Shown here piece after piece: positions 18,489-27,063 of a stretch of 64,000 nt of DNA. The stretch is from Cesiribacter sp964504565 (GTDB lineage: Bacteria > Bacteroidota > Bacteroidia > Cytophagales > Cyclobacteriaceae). The notes beneath the pieces were generated by a model. That model made no database searches, was not told the origin of the DNA, and saw only the letters and a list, made by a program, of their open reading frames with translations. The stretch spans positions 124,001-188,000 of the forward strand of contig CAZDEY010000002.1 of the NCBI GenBank assembly GCA_964504565.1, read 5' to 3'. The first letter of the stretch is position 1; each line of letters begins with the position of its first letter. The position numbers and the translations under genes are program-made.

Positions 18489-19033
18489 TACTTTTTGCCT
18501 TCAGCCTGTATATCCTGCGGAAATAATATGCTGCGTAGCTCTTTGGCATCTTCCGGCTTCATGCGTTTAGCTAACACCAAGCGGAGTTGGCGGCGGCGCA
18601 AAGCACTGTCATATAACTCCTTTTCTTCTTCGGTTTGCGGCTCTACCTCAGGTACATCAATCGGGCGGCCACTCTGGTCTACAGCTACAAAGGTGAAAAA
18701 GGCCCGGTTACTTTCAATTTTTTTGCCACTGGGAATATTCTCAGCACTAACTACCGCATGCACCTCCATAGAACTGTTAAACGAGCGGGTAACTTTGGCA
18801 GTAAGGGTTACTACATCGCCTAACTGTATTGGGTGGCGAAACGATATATTATCGGCCGAGGCAGTTACTACTATCCGGTTGCTGTGCTTTTGGGCAGCTA
18901 TGGCAGTTACTATATCCATCCAGTGCATTAAACGACCACCCATTAAATTATTCAGGGTGTTAGTATCGTTAGGCAGCACCAGTTCGGTCATGGTTACCAG
19001 CGATTCGGATGGGGTCTTGGTTTTATTAGCCAT
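18488..19033 (-). CDS. Acyl-CoA thioesterase, hotdog fold
   Basis: Hydrolyses acyl-CoA to free acid and CoA, by family. The single hotdog domain (about residues 10-130) has the signature NTLNNLMGGRLMHWMDIVTAIAAQKHS, in which Asn/Asp and the following helix form the active site in YciA/BFIT-type enzymes, and FRHPIQLGDVV. The tail of about 45 residues is charged. The ATG at 19033 is preferred over a TTG at 19051. Its stop is shared with the next start in TAATG. The specific acyl chain cannot be read from sequence. Confidence 0.88.
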   Translation of the reverse strand: MANKTKTPSESLVTMTELVLPNDTNTLNNLMGGRLMHWMDIVTAIAAQKHSNRIVVTASADNISFRHPIQLGDVVTLTAKVTRSFNSSMEVHAVVSAENIPSGKKIESNRAFFTFVAVDQSGRPIDVPEVEPQTEEEKELYDSALRRRQLRLVLAKRMKPEDAKELRSILFPQDIQAEGKK

Positions 19034-19071
19034 TATTAGCGTATTGTTCAAGAATAAAAAAGGTGAATAAT

Positions 19072-19737
19072 TTAAGCCGGGGCATCCCAGCCCTGTTGAC
19101 CTCTAAGTTTTACAAAGCTAAAGAAATTGAATTCTTCCTTAATAACCCGGCGCGGAGATTCTTTGGTTAGCCGTAGCATCATCTGCCGCTTATCATCGCC
19201 TACCGGTATAACCAGGCTTCCGCCTACTGCTAATTGTTGTATTAAGGCATTGGGTACAAAAGGGGCTCCGGCAGTTACAATAATTTTGTTGTAAGGGGCG
19301 TAAGTAGGCAGGCCCTGGCTGCCATCGCCGCAAATAAAGGTGGCATTGGGGTAGCCCAGTGTTTTTAAATCTCGTTTCGCCCGCTCGTGTAGTTTCTTAA
19401 TATACTCTATGGTGAAAACTTTGGCTCCCATTAGCTGTAATACAATGCACTGATACCCGCTGCCGGTACCAATTTCCAGTACTTTTTCACCGGGGGTTAT
19501 ATCCAAAAGTTCAGTCTGAAAGGCGACAGTGTAGGGTTGCGAAATAGTTTGCCCTTCGCCAATAGGAAAGGCCTTATCCTGATAGGCGTGTTCCAGAAAG
19601 GCTTTTTCGAAAAAGTAGTGCCGGGGAACCTCGTTAATTGCCTGCAGAACTTTGGGGTTACTAATACCTTTTTCCTGAAGCAACTTAACCAGTTGCCGAC
19701 GCATACCTTTATGCTTATACGAATCTTCAACCACCAT
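19072..19737 (-). CDS. pcm: Protein-L-isoaspartate O-methyltransferase
   Basis: Repairs aged proteins by methylating L-isoaspartyl residues with S-adenosylmethionine. The family motifs are present: GEGQTISQPYTVAFQ before the SAM-binding VLEIGTGSGYQ, and the post-SAM stretch ITAGAPFVPN-like (VTAGAPFVPNAL). The ATG at 19737 is chosen over a TTG at 19746. The protein is 221 residues, the usual length. It is first in a run with the thioesterase, unknown and NlpC/P60 genes and divergent from ribE. Confidence 0.95.
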   Translation of the reverse strand: MVVEDSYKHKGMRRQLVKLLQEKGISNPKVLQAINEVPRHYFFEKAFLEHAYQDKAFPIGEGQTISQPYTVAFQTELLDITPGEKVLEIGTGSGYQCIVLQLMGAKVFTIEYIKKLHERAKRDLKTLGYPNATFICGDGSQGLPTYAPYNKIIVTAGAPFVPNALIQQLAVGGSLVIPVGDDKRQMMLRLTKESPRRVIKEEFNFFSFVKLRGQQGWDAPA

Positions 19738-19775
19738 GTCGTTCAAAGATACATCAATCTACCTTAAATAGTGGA

Positions 19776-19806
19776 TTGTTTCTGCACTATCTGTCTAGTA
19801 TGTTTG
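19776..19806 (+). promoter_or_regulatory. Bacteroidota-type promoter for ribE
   Basis: TTG at 19776-19778 and TATGTTTG at 19799-19806 are 20 bases apart, matching the TTG-N17-23-TAnnTTTG pattern. The ribE ATG lies only 4 bases after the -7 box, so the transcript may be leaderless. Confidence 0.5.
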
Positions 19807-19810
19807 TAGC

Positions 19811-20404
19811 ATGTTTACCGGAATAGTAGAAACCATGGCGCAGGTGCGCAAAATTGATATTGCAGGCACTAACGTAACTTTTACAATGGCCAGCCATTTA
19901 GCGCAGGAGCTTAAAATTGACCAAAGCGTGGCCCACAATGGTGTTTGCCTAACCGTAGTAAAGCTGGAAGACGATGCCTACGCAGTAACCGCTATTGACG
20001 AAACCCTACAAAAAACTAATTTGGGTAAGTGGCAAGAGGGTAGCTGGGTAAATCTGGAAAGGTGCCTGCCGGCTAATGGCCGCTTCGATGGGCATTTTGT
20101 ACAGGGACACGTGGATGAAGTTGGTTACTGTACTAACATAGAGGAGCAGAATGGAAGCTGGCTGTTCGATTTTGAGTATTCGCCTGATAGTAAAAACATT
20201 ACGGTAGAAAAAGGGTCTATTTGTATAAACGGAGTAAGCTTAACGTGTTTTAACAGTGGAAAGAATAGTTTTAGGGTGGCTATTATTCCCTATACCTACC
20301 AGAATACAACCTTTAAACATTTGAACGTTGGCGATATGGTTAACCTGGAGTTCGATATTATTGGGAAATACTTACAAAAACTGACCGGAAATTTAAATAT
20401 ATAA
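19811..20404 (+). CDS. ribE: Riboflavin synthase, alpha subunit
   Basis: Converts two 6,7-dimethyl-8-ribityllumazine molecules to riboflavin. The protein starts MFTGIVETMAQV, the universal start of this family. It consists of two lumazine-binding repeats (about residues 1-95 and 96-190), each with its ligand loop: SVAHNGVCLTV in the first and GSICINGVSLT in the second. FDGHFVQGHVD links the halves. 197 residues, complete. No FMN riboswitch fits between the promoter and the start. Confidence 0.97.
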   Translation: MFTGIVETMAQVRKIDIAGTNVTFTMASHLAQELKIDQSVAHNGVCLTVVKLEDDAYAVTAIDETLQKTNLGKWQEGSWVNLERCLPANGRFDGHFVQGHVDEVGYCTNIEEQNGSWLFDFEYSPDSKNITVEKGSICINGVSLTCFNSGKNSFRVAIIPYTYQNTTFKHLNVGDMVNLEFDIIGKYLQKLTGNLNI

Positions 20405-20453
20405 GCTTATCTTACGTTTGATTTTTTAATCAATTAGTGTAATTTTTGCGACT

Positions 20454-20636
20454 ATGAACAAGCGTCTGAATATTGCTTTGATGTTGGTTGTGGTAGCCCT
20501 GGTGGTGGCTCTTAATTTTGCCAATGTACTTCCTAATACACCAACTATAGTGTTTCTTAATGTAGTACTTATCGGATCCCTACTCTTGCTAGGCGCAGAT
20601 TTCATGATTCGTAAGGAAGTAAAGCACCGCCATTAA
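20454..20636 (+). CDS. Small two-segment membrane protein, unknown
   Basis: A 60-residue protein with two hydrophobic helices at about residues 6-24 and 30-49 joined by a short NVLPNTPT loop, ending in a basic tail (RKEVKHRH). The basic ends suggest both termini face the cytoplasm. It starts 49 bases after ribE and may be co-transcribed. Family not recognised. Confidence 0.6.
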   Translation: MNKRLNIALMLVVVALVVALNFANVLPNTPTIVFLNVVLIGSLLLLGADFMIRKEVKHRH

Positions 20637-20658
20637 TTAGCCATTTAAGGTTAATACA

Positions 20659-21237
20659 TTACACGCTGGTTTTGGTCAGTACATAGCGCTGCCTATACCA
20701 TCGTAAAATAATGGTAGCTAGCCAGGCGGCTAGTACTCCAACCAATGCTCCCACTGTAATATCGGCCGGGTAGTGAACGCCCAAATAAACCCTGCTGTAG
20801 GCCACCAATAGTGCCCAGGGAAATAGCCAGGCAAAAGCTCGATAGTGCTTTCCGAACTGAATCCAGAAAAAAGAGGCAATTCCAAATACATTAGCGGCGT
20901 GGCTACTGGCAAACCCCCACTTTCCGCCGCAGTGATTTTCTACCAAATGTACTAAACTGCCAATTTCAGCATCGTGGCAGGGGCGGGGGCGGGCAAAGAA
21001 GGGTTTCATAAATCCCGAGGTAAATCTATCGGCAATTGCAATTGTTAGCCCCAAGGCAATTAGAGTATACACCGCATTCCATTTCTCTTTCCAAATTAAC
21101 CAGCCCAGCAAAAATGCGTATAGCGGAATCCAAAAGAGCTTATGGCTTACCCAATACATTATAGAATCCCAAAAGGGCGAATGCCAACCGTTAAAAAACA
21201 GCAAAGCCTCTTTGTCCAATTCAATTATAAATTCCAT
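20659..21237 (-). CDS. PAP2-family membrane phosphatase
   Basis: A multi-spanning phosphatase of the lipid phosphatase / undecaprenyl-diphosphatase superfamily. The three signature parts are present: KPFFARPRP (about residue 80), SSHAAN (about 115) and SRVYLGVHYPADI (about 145-160), holding the catalytic histidines and arginine. It probably acts on phosphatidylglycerol phosphate or undecaprenyl diphosphate at the outer face of the membrane; which one is not decidable. The start lies directly beside an 80-base tandem repeat. Confidence 0.9.
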   Translation of the reverse strand: MEFIIELDKEALLFFNGWHSPFWDSIMYWVSHKLFWIPLYAFLLGWLIWKEKWNAVYTLIALGLTIAIADRFTSGFMKPFFARPRPCHDAEIGSLVHLVENHCGGKWGFASSHAANVFGIASFFWIQFGKHYRAFAWLFPWALLVAYSRVYLGVHYPADITVGALVGVLAAWLATIILRWYRQRYVLTKTSV

Positions 21238-21240
21238 TGT

Positions 21241-21320
21241 GAGTTGGTAAGTTAGTAAGTTAGTAAGTTAGTGAGTTGGTGAGTTAGTGAAATTGTGAAT
21301 TGGGGAAGTAGTGAGGTTGG
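21241..21320. repeat. Ten-unit degenerate 8-base tandem repeat
   Basis: Exactly ten consecutive 8-base units, consensus RAGTTRGT, for example GAGTTGGT, three times AAGTTAGT, then GAGTTGGT, GAGTTAGT, ending GAGGTTGG. It lies between the divergent-side start of the PAP2 gene and the 3' end of hemF. A related sequence in reverse orientation lies at 21381-21400, in the last codons of hemF and just beyond. Confidence 0.85.
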
Positions 21321-21392
21321 AGTATGATAATTTATTTTCCAATCCATTATCCTATATCTAACATCCGCGCGGCGGCCGCTAACTTCCAACCT

Positions 21393-22298
21393 CTAACTTC
21401 TAAAGCCCGCCCAATCAATTCCCTTGATCAACTTGCTGAGCGTATCAGCTTCGGGGCTGTCGGGGGCGGGTTCGTGCATATAGGCCCAGTCGGCTTGCGG
21501 GGGTAGGCTCATAAGTATGCTTTCGGTTCGGCCATCGGTATCTAAGCCAAATTTGGTGCCCTTATCCCATACTAAATTAAACTCTACGTAGCGGCCGCGG
21601 CGTAACCGTTGCCAAGCCTGTTCTTGCTCGGTATAGGGTTTACCTTTGTTTAATGAAATTAGGTTGGTATAGATAGGAGCAAAGGCATTGCCTACATCTT
21701 GGGTAAACCGGAATAAGTCTTCTTTAGTGGCCGTCTGTTCGTTTAAGCGATCGTAGAAAATACCGCCAACGCCCCGGGTTTCCCCGCGGTGCTTTATATA
21801 AAAATATTCATCGGCCCAGGCTTTAAATTTTTGGTAGAAATCTGGGTTATGCGCGTCGCATACTGCCTTTAGTTGCTGGTGAAACCAACTGGCCTGTTCG
21901 TCAACTATATAGTGCGGGGTTAAATCTATACCACCGCCGAACCACCAAACACCGTTGCTCATCTCAAAATAGCGCACATTCATATGGATGATGGGTACCT
22001 GCGGACTTTTAGGGTGCTGAACTATGCTTACCCCGGTAGCAAAAAACTCAGCCTCCGCCAAGTTAAGGGCTTTCAGGATTGGCGCCGGGGTGGGGCCGTG
22101 TACTGCCGAAAAATTTACGCCGCCTTTTTCAATTACCGCTCCGTTTTGAATTAGTCGGGTTCGTCCGCCGCCGCCGCCCGGTCGGTCCCACCTATCTTCT
22201 TCAAACTTAGCCTTGCCATCGGCGGCTTCCAGTTGTTGGCAAATTTTATCTTGTAAACCCTGAAACCACTCGGCTATCTGTTCTTTGCATAACATCAT
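21393..22298 (-). CDS. hemF: Oxygen-dependent coproporphyrinogen III oxidase
   Basis: Decarboxylates coproporphyrinogen III to protoporphyrinogen IX in haem synthesis, using oxygen. Family stretches are clear: RPGGGGGRTRLIQNGAVIEKGGVNFSAVHG, broken here into its parts RPGGGGGRTR and KGGVNFSAV, then HMNVRYFEMSNGVWWFGGG and RRGRYVEFNLVWDKGTKFGL. Usual length at 301 residues. The last three codons overlap the reversed part of the neighbouring repeat. The oxygen need fits an aerobic organism. No other haem genes are in the window. Confidence 0.97.
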   Translation of the reverse strand: MMLCKEQIAEWFQGLQDKICQQLEAADGKAKFEEDRWDRPGGGGGRTRLIQNGAVIEKGGVNFSAVHGPTPAPILKALNLAEAEFFATGVSIVQHPKSPQVPIIHMNVRYFEMSNGVWWFGGGIDLTPHYIVDEQASWFHQQLKAVCDAHNPDFYQKFKAWADEYFYIKHRGETRGVGGIFYDRLNEQTATKEDLFRFTQDVGNAFAPIYTNLISLNKGKPYTEQEQAWQRLRRGRYVEFNLVWDKGTKFGLDTDGRTESILMSLPPQADWAYMHEPAPDSPEADTLSKLIKGIDWAGFRS

Positions 22299-22414
22299 GG
22301 CTGCAAATATAACACATTGAACTTTTACCTCAGTTTTAGCTAAGCCTTATGCCACAGCCTGTAAAAAACTTGTTGGTTCCGAAACTAAGATTTTTCAGTT
22401 TGCTGCTGATATAT

Positions 22415-23515
22415 TTACTGTGAATTTTCGCGGTTTTGTAGGGTATAATAAACCGAATTCAAGTGGCGGATATGATCGTCCATTTCGGTGGCTACTTGCT
22501 TAAGATGGCCCGCTAAATCGCGTAAGCCAGGCTCGGTGATAGTATTAAGCTCTATAAGGTGGGTAAGTCCCTGAATGGTAGCTACCGGCCTTCGTATAGT
22601 ATGGGATATATCGAACAGAATTTGTTCAAGAATTTCTACGTATTGTTTTTTAGCCGTTATAATCTGCAGACTACCGTGCCAAATTACTTTATTATCGGCA
22701 GCTACCTCCGGCGCGGCGGTTAGGCGGCACCACTCTTGCTGGCGGGGGGTATTTATTCTAAATTCCGAGCTGAAAGGCACCTGTTGGCTGCCGGCCTGGC
22801 TAATATCTTTTTTTAGGGAATCCAAGTCTTCAGGAACCACAAAGGCATAGGCAGCCCCAGGTTCAGATTTTAATTCTCGAATGTTTAGGGTAGGTAAAAT
22901 TTTGCTAACGGTCTTACTAATAAATATTAAAATAAACGGATGGTTTGGCCGCTGTTCGGCCCTAAAGAATACCCCGGGGGCTAGGTTAAACAAGTGCTGC
23001 AATTGCTGCGATCCTTCCTTAATTTGTTGCTGTTGGCGGTTTAGGGTTCTGCGTAGTTCCAGGTAGCGCATGGCTCGTTTGGCTAATAGCTGAAGGGCGT
23101 TTTTCTGGTTATCCGTTATATGGCGGGGTACCTTATCAATTACGCAGAGCGTGCCTAACACGTAGCCCCGGGGCGATTGTAGGGGAGCGCCGGCGTAAAA
23201 CCGGATATATGGCTCACCAACTACTAAAGGGTTGTGTCGGAAGCGTTCATCGTTCAGCGAATCATTAACTACCAACACCTCGTTTGGGGCCGCAAAAGTA
23301 AATTGGCAAAAGGCCTGGTCTAAGGGTGTTTCTTTTAAGTTAAATCCTAAGTTAGCTTTAAACCATTGGCGACGGTCATCTAATAGGGTTAGTAACGAAA
23401 TAGGTGTGCCGCACAATACGGAGGCAATAGAAGCAATTTCGTCTAACTCTTGTTCCGGGGGTGTATCCAGTATCTGATACCGCTTTAGTTCAGCTAATCT
23501 TTCTTGTTCAACCAT
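22415..23515 (-). CDS. GAF-PAS sensor protein with histidine-kinase dimerisation domain but no ATPase domain
   Basis: Residues about 20-155 form a GAF domain of the type that opens many Bacteroidota and cyanobacterial sensors (LDTPPEQELDEIASIASVLCG). A PAS-like domain follows at about 170-285, then a HisKA-like helix with the H-box DISHTIRRPVATIQGL at about 303-318. The protein stops at residue 366, just after the second dimerisation helix, and no N, G1 or G2 ATP-binding boxes follow on any frame. It may be a phosphotransfer or partner protein, or a reduced kinase. Cytoplasmic. It diverges from the E1 gene. Confidence 0.8.
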   Translation of the reverse strand: MVEQERLAELKRYQILDTPPEQELDEIASIASVLCGTPISLLTLLDDRRQWFKANLGFNLKETPLDQAFCQFTFAAPNEVLVVNDSLNDERFRHNPLVVGEPYIRFYAGAPLQSPRGYVLGTLCVIDKVPRHITDNQKNALQLLAKRAMRYLELRRTLNRQQQQIKEGSQQLQHLFNLAPGVFFRAEQRPNHPFILIFISKTVSKILPTLNIRELKSEPGAAYAFVVPEDLDSLKKDISQAGSQQVPFSSEFRINTPRQQEWCRLTAAPEVAADNKVIWHGSLQIITAKKQYVEILEQILFDISHTIRRPVATIQGLTHLIELNTITEPGLRDLAGHLKQVATEMDDHIRHLNSVYYTLQNRENSQ

Positions 23516-23733
23516 ATATAAAGTGTAATGGTAATTAAATTGTATCCGCTAGATACCGTATATATTAAATATAATCAGCGAGGTGATTTTAATTATTGCC
23601 AGAGTTTAAATTGTTATTTAAATACGAACCAGAAAGGTAAAGTGTTTTTATAGTATAGAAATGGTAGTATACTGAAAGATGAGTTTTGACTTGGTTCAAC
23701 TAACAGGTGTTAGGCACTTGCCGGTAAAATCCG

Positions 23734-23741
23734 TATCTTCG
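23734..23741 (+). promoter_or_regulatory. Candidate -7 box (TATCTTCG) for the E1 dehydrogenase gene
   Basis: TATCTTCG fits TAnnTTYG and lies 25 bases before the ATG. The upstream TTG (23718-23720) is only 13 bases away, so the -33 element is not convincing. Confidence 0.35.
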
Positions 23742-23766
23742 CAAACGATAGAAAACTTCTATTTAT

Positions 23767-25860
23767 ATGAATACTACTGATACAGCCCAGGCTGTTGATA
23801 CCCATATTTCTAAAGAGATTTACCGGCGCGCTTATTATCTAATGTGCGTAGCCGGACGAATGGCGGAAACCTACGATGAAAATAAGCAGGTTTGCAGCAA
23901 ATACGTACACAGTACCAGCCGCGGGCACGAAGCCATTCAACTGGCAGCCGCATTTCAGCTAAAACCTATAGATTACGCTGCACCGTACTACCGTGACGAA
24001 AGCATACTATTAGGTATAGGCATGCCTCCGCATGAGCTTATGATGCAGCTCATGGCTAAGGCTGACGATCCGTTTTCCGGCGGCCGTACGTACTATTCTC
24101 ACCCTAGCCTTAAGCGCGAAGGAATGCCTACCATTCCCCACCAAAGCTCAGCCACCGGCATGCAGGTTATTCCGGCTACGGGTATGGCCCACGGTATAAA
24201 GTACCTGAATAGCCAAGGCCTGTTAGAAGGAGAGGAGAAACCCGTCGTTTTATGTTCGTTAGGCGATGGTTCGGTAACTGAAGGAGAAGTAGCCGAAGCA
24301 TTTCAGATGGCCATACTGAAGAAATTGCCGATAGTTTATTTAGTGCAGGACAATGACTGGGGAATTAGTGCCAGTGGTGCCGAAATGCGGGCTATGAATG
24401 CCTACGAATATGCGGCCGGCTTTCCCGGAATGGAAAGGATGACTATTGACGGCTCGGATTTTACGGTAGCGTACGAGGCTATGCAAAAAGCCTTTGATTA
24501 TGCTCGGGAGAAACGAGCTCCTATTCTGGTTCACGCTACATGTCCGCTGCTGGGGCACCATACCTCGGGGGTGAGAAAGGAATTTTACCGCACTGAGGAT
24601 GACCTGGCCAAACACAGCGAAACCGACCCGAAGCCTATTCTAAAAAGTCACCTTCTGCAGGAAGGCATCTTTACGGAAGATGAGCTAAATGATATTGAAC
24701 AAGAAGCCCGCGAGTTGGTGGCTCAGGCCTACGAAACCAGCCTAAACTCTCCCGACCCAGATCCGGCTAATATTAGTGACAACGAGTTTGCCCCAACGCC
24801 AATAACCGAGGAGCAGGGGAAACGCAGCCCGGCCGGTGCAGAAAAGGTTATTATGGTTGATGCCGCCCTGCACGCAGTAGACGAAATTTTAGCTAAACAT
24901 CCGGAAGCTTTATTATACGGGCAGGATGTTGGCGCTCGTTTGGGCGGGGTTTTTAGGGAAGCCGCCACTTTGGGTACTAAATACGGTGAAGAACGGGTAT
25001 TTAACACCCCAATTCAGGAAGCTTATATAGTAGGTAGTACCGCCGGCATGAGTGCCGTAGGTGCAAGGCCAATAGTAGAAATACAGTTTGCCGATTATAT
25101 ATGGCCGGGTATGAACCAGTTAGTAGAAGAGCTGAGTAAAAGTTGCTTCCTGAGTCGCGGCCAGTTCCCTATCAGTAGTGTAATTCGGGTGCCGGTTGGG
25201 GCTTACGGCGGTGGCGGTCCGTACCATAGTGGTAGTATTGAAAGTACCCTTCTTACTATTAGGGGCATAAAAGTGGCTTACCCCAGCAATGCGGCCGATA
25301 TGAAGGGTCTTATGAAATCGGCCTTTTACGACCCAAACCCGGTAATTATGCTGGAGCATAAGGGCCTTTATTGGAGTAAGGTGCCTGGTACGGAGGGCGC
25401 CAAAAGCCTAGAGCCGGATAGCGATTACGTAATACCTTTGGGTAAGGCCAGAACGGTTTTGGAAGCTAGCAAAGAGGCTTTGGAAAACGGAGAAAGCTGT
25501 GGCGTAATTACATACGGTATGGGCATTTACTGGACTCAGGAAGCCGCTAAAAAGTATCCTGGCCAGGTTGAAATTTTGGATCTTAGAACACTAAGCCCGC
25601 TGGACTGGGAGGCTTGTAAAGAAATTACCGAACGACACGGGAAAGTATTGGTACTTACCGAAGAGCCGTTATTAAACAGCTTTGCCGAAAGTTTAGCCGG
25701 TAGGTTAAGCCAGGAATGCTTTCAGAAGTTAGATGCTCCGGTTATGACCTACGGCGCGCTGCCCCTGCCGGCTATACCGCTAAATATTGATTTGGAAAAA
25801 GCTATGCTGCCTTCGGCTGAAAAGGTGGCTGTTAAATTAGATGAATTGCTAGGGTATTAG
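23767..25860 (+). CDS. 2-oxoacid dehydrogenase E1, alpha and beta subunits fused
   Basis: A thiamine-diphosphate enzyme that decarboxylates 2-oxoacids and passes the acyl group to the lipoyl E2. Residues about 15-330 are the alpha part with the ThDP motif GDGSVTEGE...QDNDWGIS. Residues about 360-695 are the transketolase-like beta part (LLYGQDVG, RVPVGAYGGGGPYHSGS). Separate in most bacteria, the two are one 697-residue chain here, as is common in Bacteroidota. Branched-chain oxoacids are the likeliest substrates but pyruvate is not excluded. No E2 or E3 gene is nearby, and a terminator follows at once, so it stands alone. Confidence 0.92.
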   Translation: MNTTDTAQAVDTHISKEIYRRAYYLMCVAGRMAETYDENKQVCSKYVHSTSRGHEAIQLAAAFQLKPIDYAAPYYRDESILLGIGMPPHELMMQLMAKADDPFSGGRTYYSHPSLKREGMPTIPHQSSATGMQVIPATGMAHGIKYLNSQGLLEGEEKPVVLCSLGDGSVTEGEVAEAFQMAILKKLPIVYLVQDNDWGISASGAEMRAMNAYEYAAGFPGMERMTIDGSDFTVAYEAMQKAFDYAREKRAPILVHATCPLLGHHTSGVRKEFYRTEDDLAKHSETDPKPILKSHLLQEGIFTEDELNDIEQEARELVAQAYETSLNSPDPDPANISDNEFAPTPITEEQGKRSPAGAEKVIMVDAALHAVDEILAKHPEALLYGQDVGARLGGVFREAATLGTKYGEERVFNTPIQEAYIVGSTAGMSAVGARPIVEIQFADYIWPGMNQLVEELSKSCFLSRGQFPISSVIRVPVGAYGGGGPYHSGSIESTLLTIRGIKVAYPSNAADMKGLMKSAFYDPNPVIMLEHKGLYWSKVPGTEGAKSLEPDSDYVIPLGKARTVLEASKEALENGESCGVITYGMGIYWTQEAAKKYPGQVEILDLRTLSPLDWEACKEITERHGKVLVLTEEPLLNSFAESLAGRLSQECFQKLDAPVMTYGALPLPAIPLNIDLEKAMLPSAEKVAVKLDELLGY

Positions 25861-25884
25861 GCTTCCTTGTAAGTATGTATTTGT

Positions 25885-25919
25885 AATAGGCTGAATTCAT
25901 GTTCAGCCTATTTTTTTTC
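25885..25919 (+). terminator. Rho-independent terminator after the E1 gene
   Basis: An 11-base stem AATAGGCTGAA / TTCAGCCTATT with a 6-base loop and a run of T to 25918. The convergent oxidoreductase stop is at its edge. Confidence 0.85.
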
Positions 25920-25920
25920 A

Positions 25921-26934
25921 CTACTCAACCAATTCAGCCTGATTGACTTCCTTCATTATTTCAGCAACCAATGAGTATGAGCTAACCCTATCCTGATGGT
26001 CGTATATATGAGAGACTACCATAACTTCATCTACCCCGGTTTCGCCGAAGAAATTAGTCATTTTATCCGTTACAGCTCTTTTGTCTCCAACAAACGCATA
26101 CTTTAGCATTCGTTCAAAGGCTGGGTTTTGCAGAAGCTCGTTGTAGTCATCATTGAACGGCACCGGAGGCTGCATATAGTCCAAATTATTTGTCATTACT
26201 CCCAGCAATAACCGGATTAAAGAAGTAGAGAGGTCATCCGCTTTTTGCTGGGTATCAGCAGCTATAACGTTTATACAGCCAATAGTATAAGGGTTGTCAA
26301 GCTGAGAGGATGGTTGAAAGTTATTCCGGTAAATCTTCAGCGCTTCCATTAAATGGGCAGGGGCAAAATGGCTGGCAAATGCGTAGGGCAAGCCTAGTTT
26401 AGCTGCTAGCCAGGCACTATCTGTACTGGATCCTAAAATATACATCGGTACCTTAAGCCCTTCAGCAATTGGTACCCTTACTTTGGCGTGCTTATTCTCT
26501 TTAGAGAAATACTTTTTTAACTGAGCAATCTCATCCGGAAACTGATAAACTGCCTGCAAACGATCGGGGCGTATAGCGTACGCGGTAGCTTGGTCGGTAC
26601 CGGGTGCCCGGCCCAAACCCATATCAATTCTATTGGGGTACAGGCTTGCCAGCGTAGCAAACTGCTCGGCAACCATAAGCGGGGCGTGGTTAGGTAGCAT
26701 AACCCCACCGGAGCCAACCCGGATAGATTTGGTGCCACCGGCAATGTAGCCCATCAGTACCGAAGTTGCCGAACTGGCAATACTTTTCATATTGTGGTGT
26801 TCGGCCAACCAAAAGCGGTAGTAGCCTAATTGTTCGGCTTTGGCAGCTAAATCAAGGCTGTTATTAAATGTATTCTGAACGGTGTTTCCGGAAGCTACCG
26901 TAGCTAGTTCTAAAATTGAATATCGTTTATTCAC
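25921..26934 (-). CDS. LLM-class flavin-dependent oxidoreductase (luciferase-like)
   Basis: A TIM-barrel, FMN-using monooxygenase-like protein. The family opening YSILELATVASG and the phrases RFWLAEHHNM, IRVGSGGVMLPNHAPL and MGLGRAPGTDQ are intact. The frame opens at a TTG at 26976, but the family alignment begins about 14 codons later, so I place the start at the GTG at 26934, preceded by AAGAAG; this is uncertain. The substrate is unknown for this subgroup. It diverges from an aldo/keto reductase gene, and the two may answer the same stress, which is inference. Confidence 0.88.
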   Translation of the reverse strand: MNKRYSILELATVASGNTVQNTFNNSLDLAAKAEQLGYYRFWLAEHHNMKSIASSATSVLMGYIAGGTKSIRVGSGGVMLPNHAPLMVAEQFATLASLYPNRIDMGLGRAPGTDQATAYAIRPDRLQAVYQFPDEIAQLKKYFSKENKHAKVRVPIAEGLKVPMYILGSSTDSAWLAAKLGLPYAFASHFAPAHLMEALKIYRNNFQPSSQLDNPYTIGCINVIAADTQQKADDLSTSLIRLLLGVMTNNLDYMQPPVPFNDDYNELLQNPAFERMLKYAFVGDKRAVTDKMTNFFGETGVDEVMVVSHIYDHQDRVSSYSLVAEIMKEVNQAELVE

Positions 26935-27063
26935 CTTCTTATTCGTTCTTTTGGTTAGATATAAATCTGTGGACAACTATTAGTTATTAGGGCTAACATG
27001 TTCCAGCATGATTTGCTTATAATCTTGTACAGAACACATCATCATCACAGAAAAGTTTTCTAT

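Noticed and set aside
18495..19070. 191-residue frame on the plus strand
   Set aside because: It lies opposite the thioesterase gene, has no family features and is a shadow of its codon use.
19741..19810. FMN riboswitch upstream of ribE
   Set aside because: The promoter ends 4 bases before the start, so there is no transcribed leader.
21241..21320. CRISPR-like array
   Set aside because: The period is 8 bases with no spacers and no cas genes are present.
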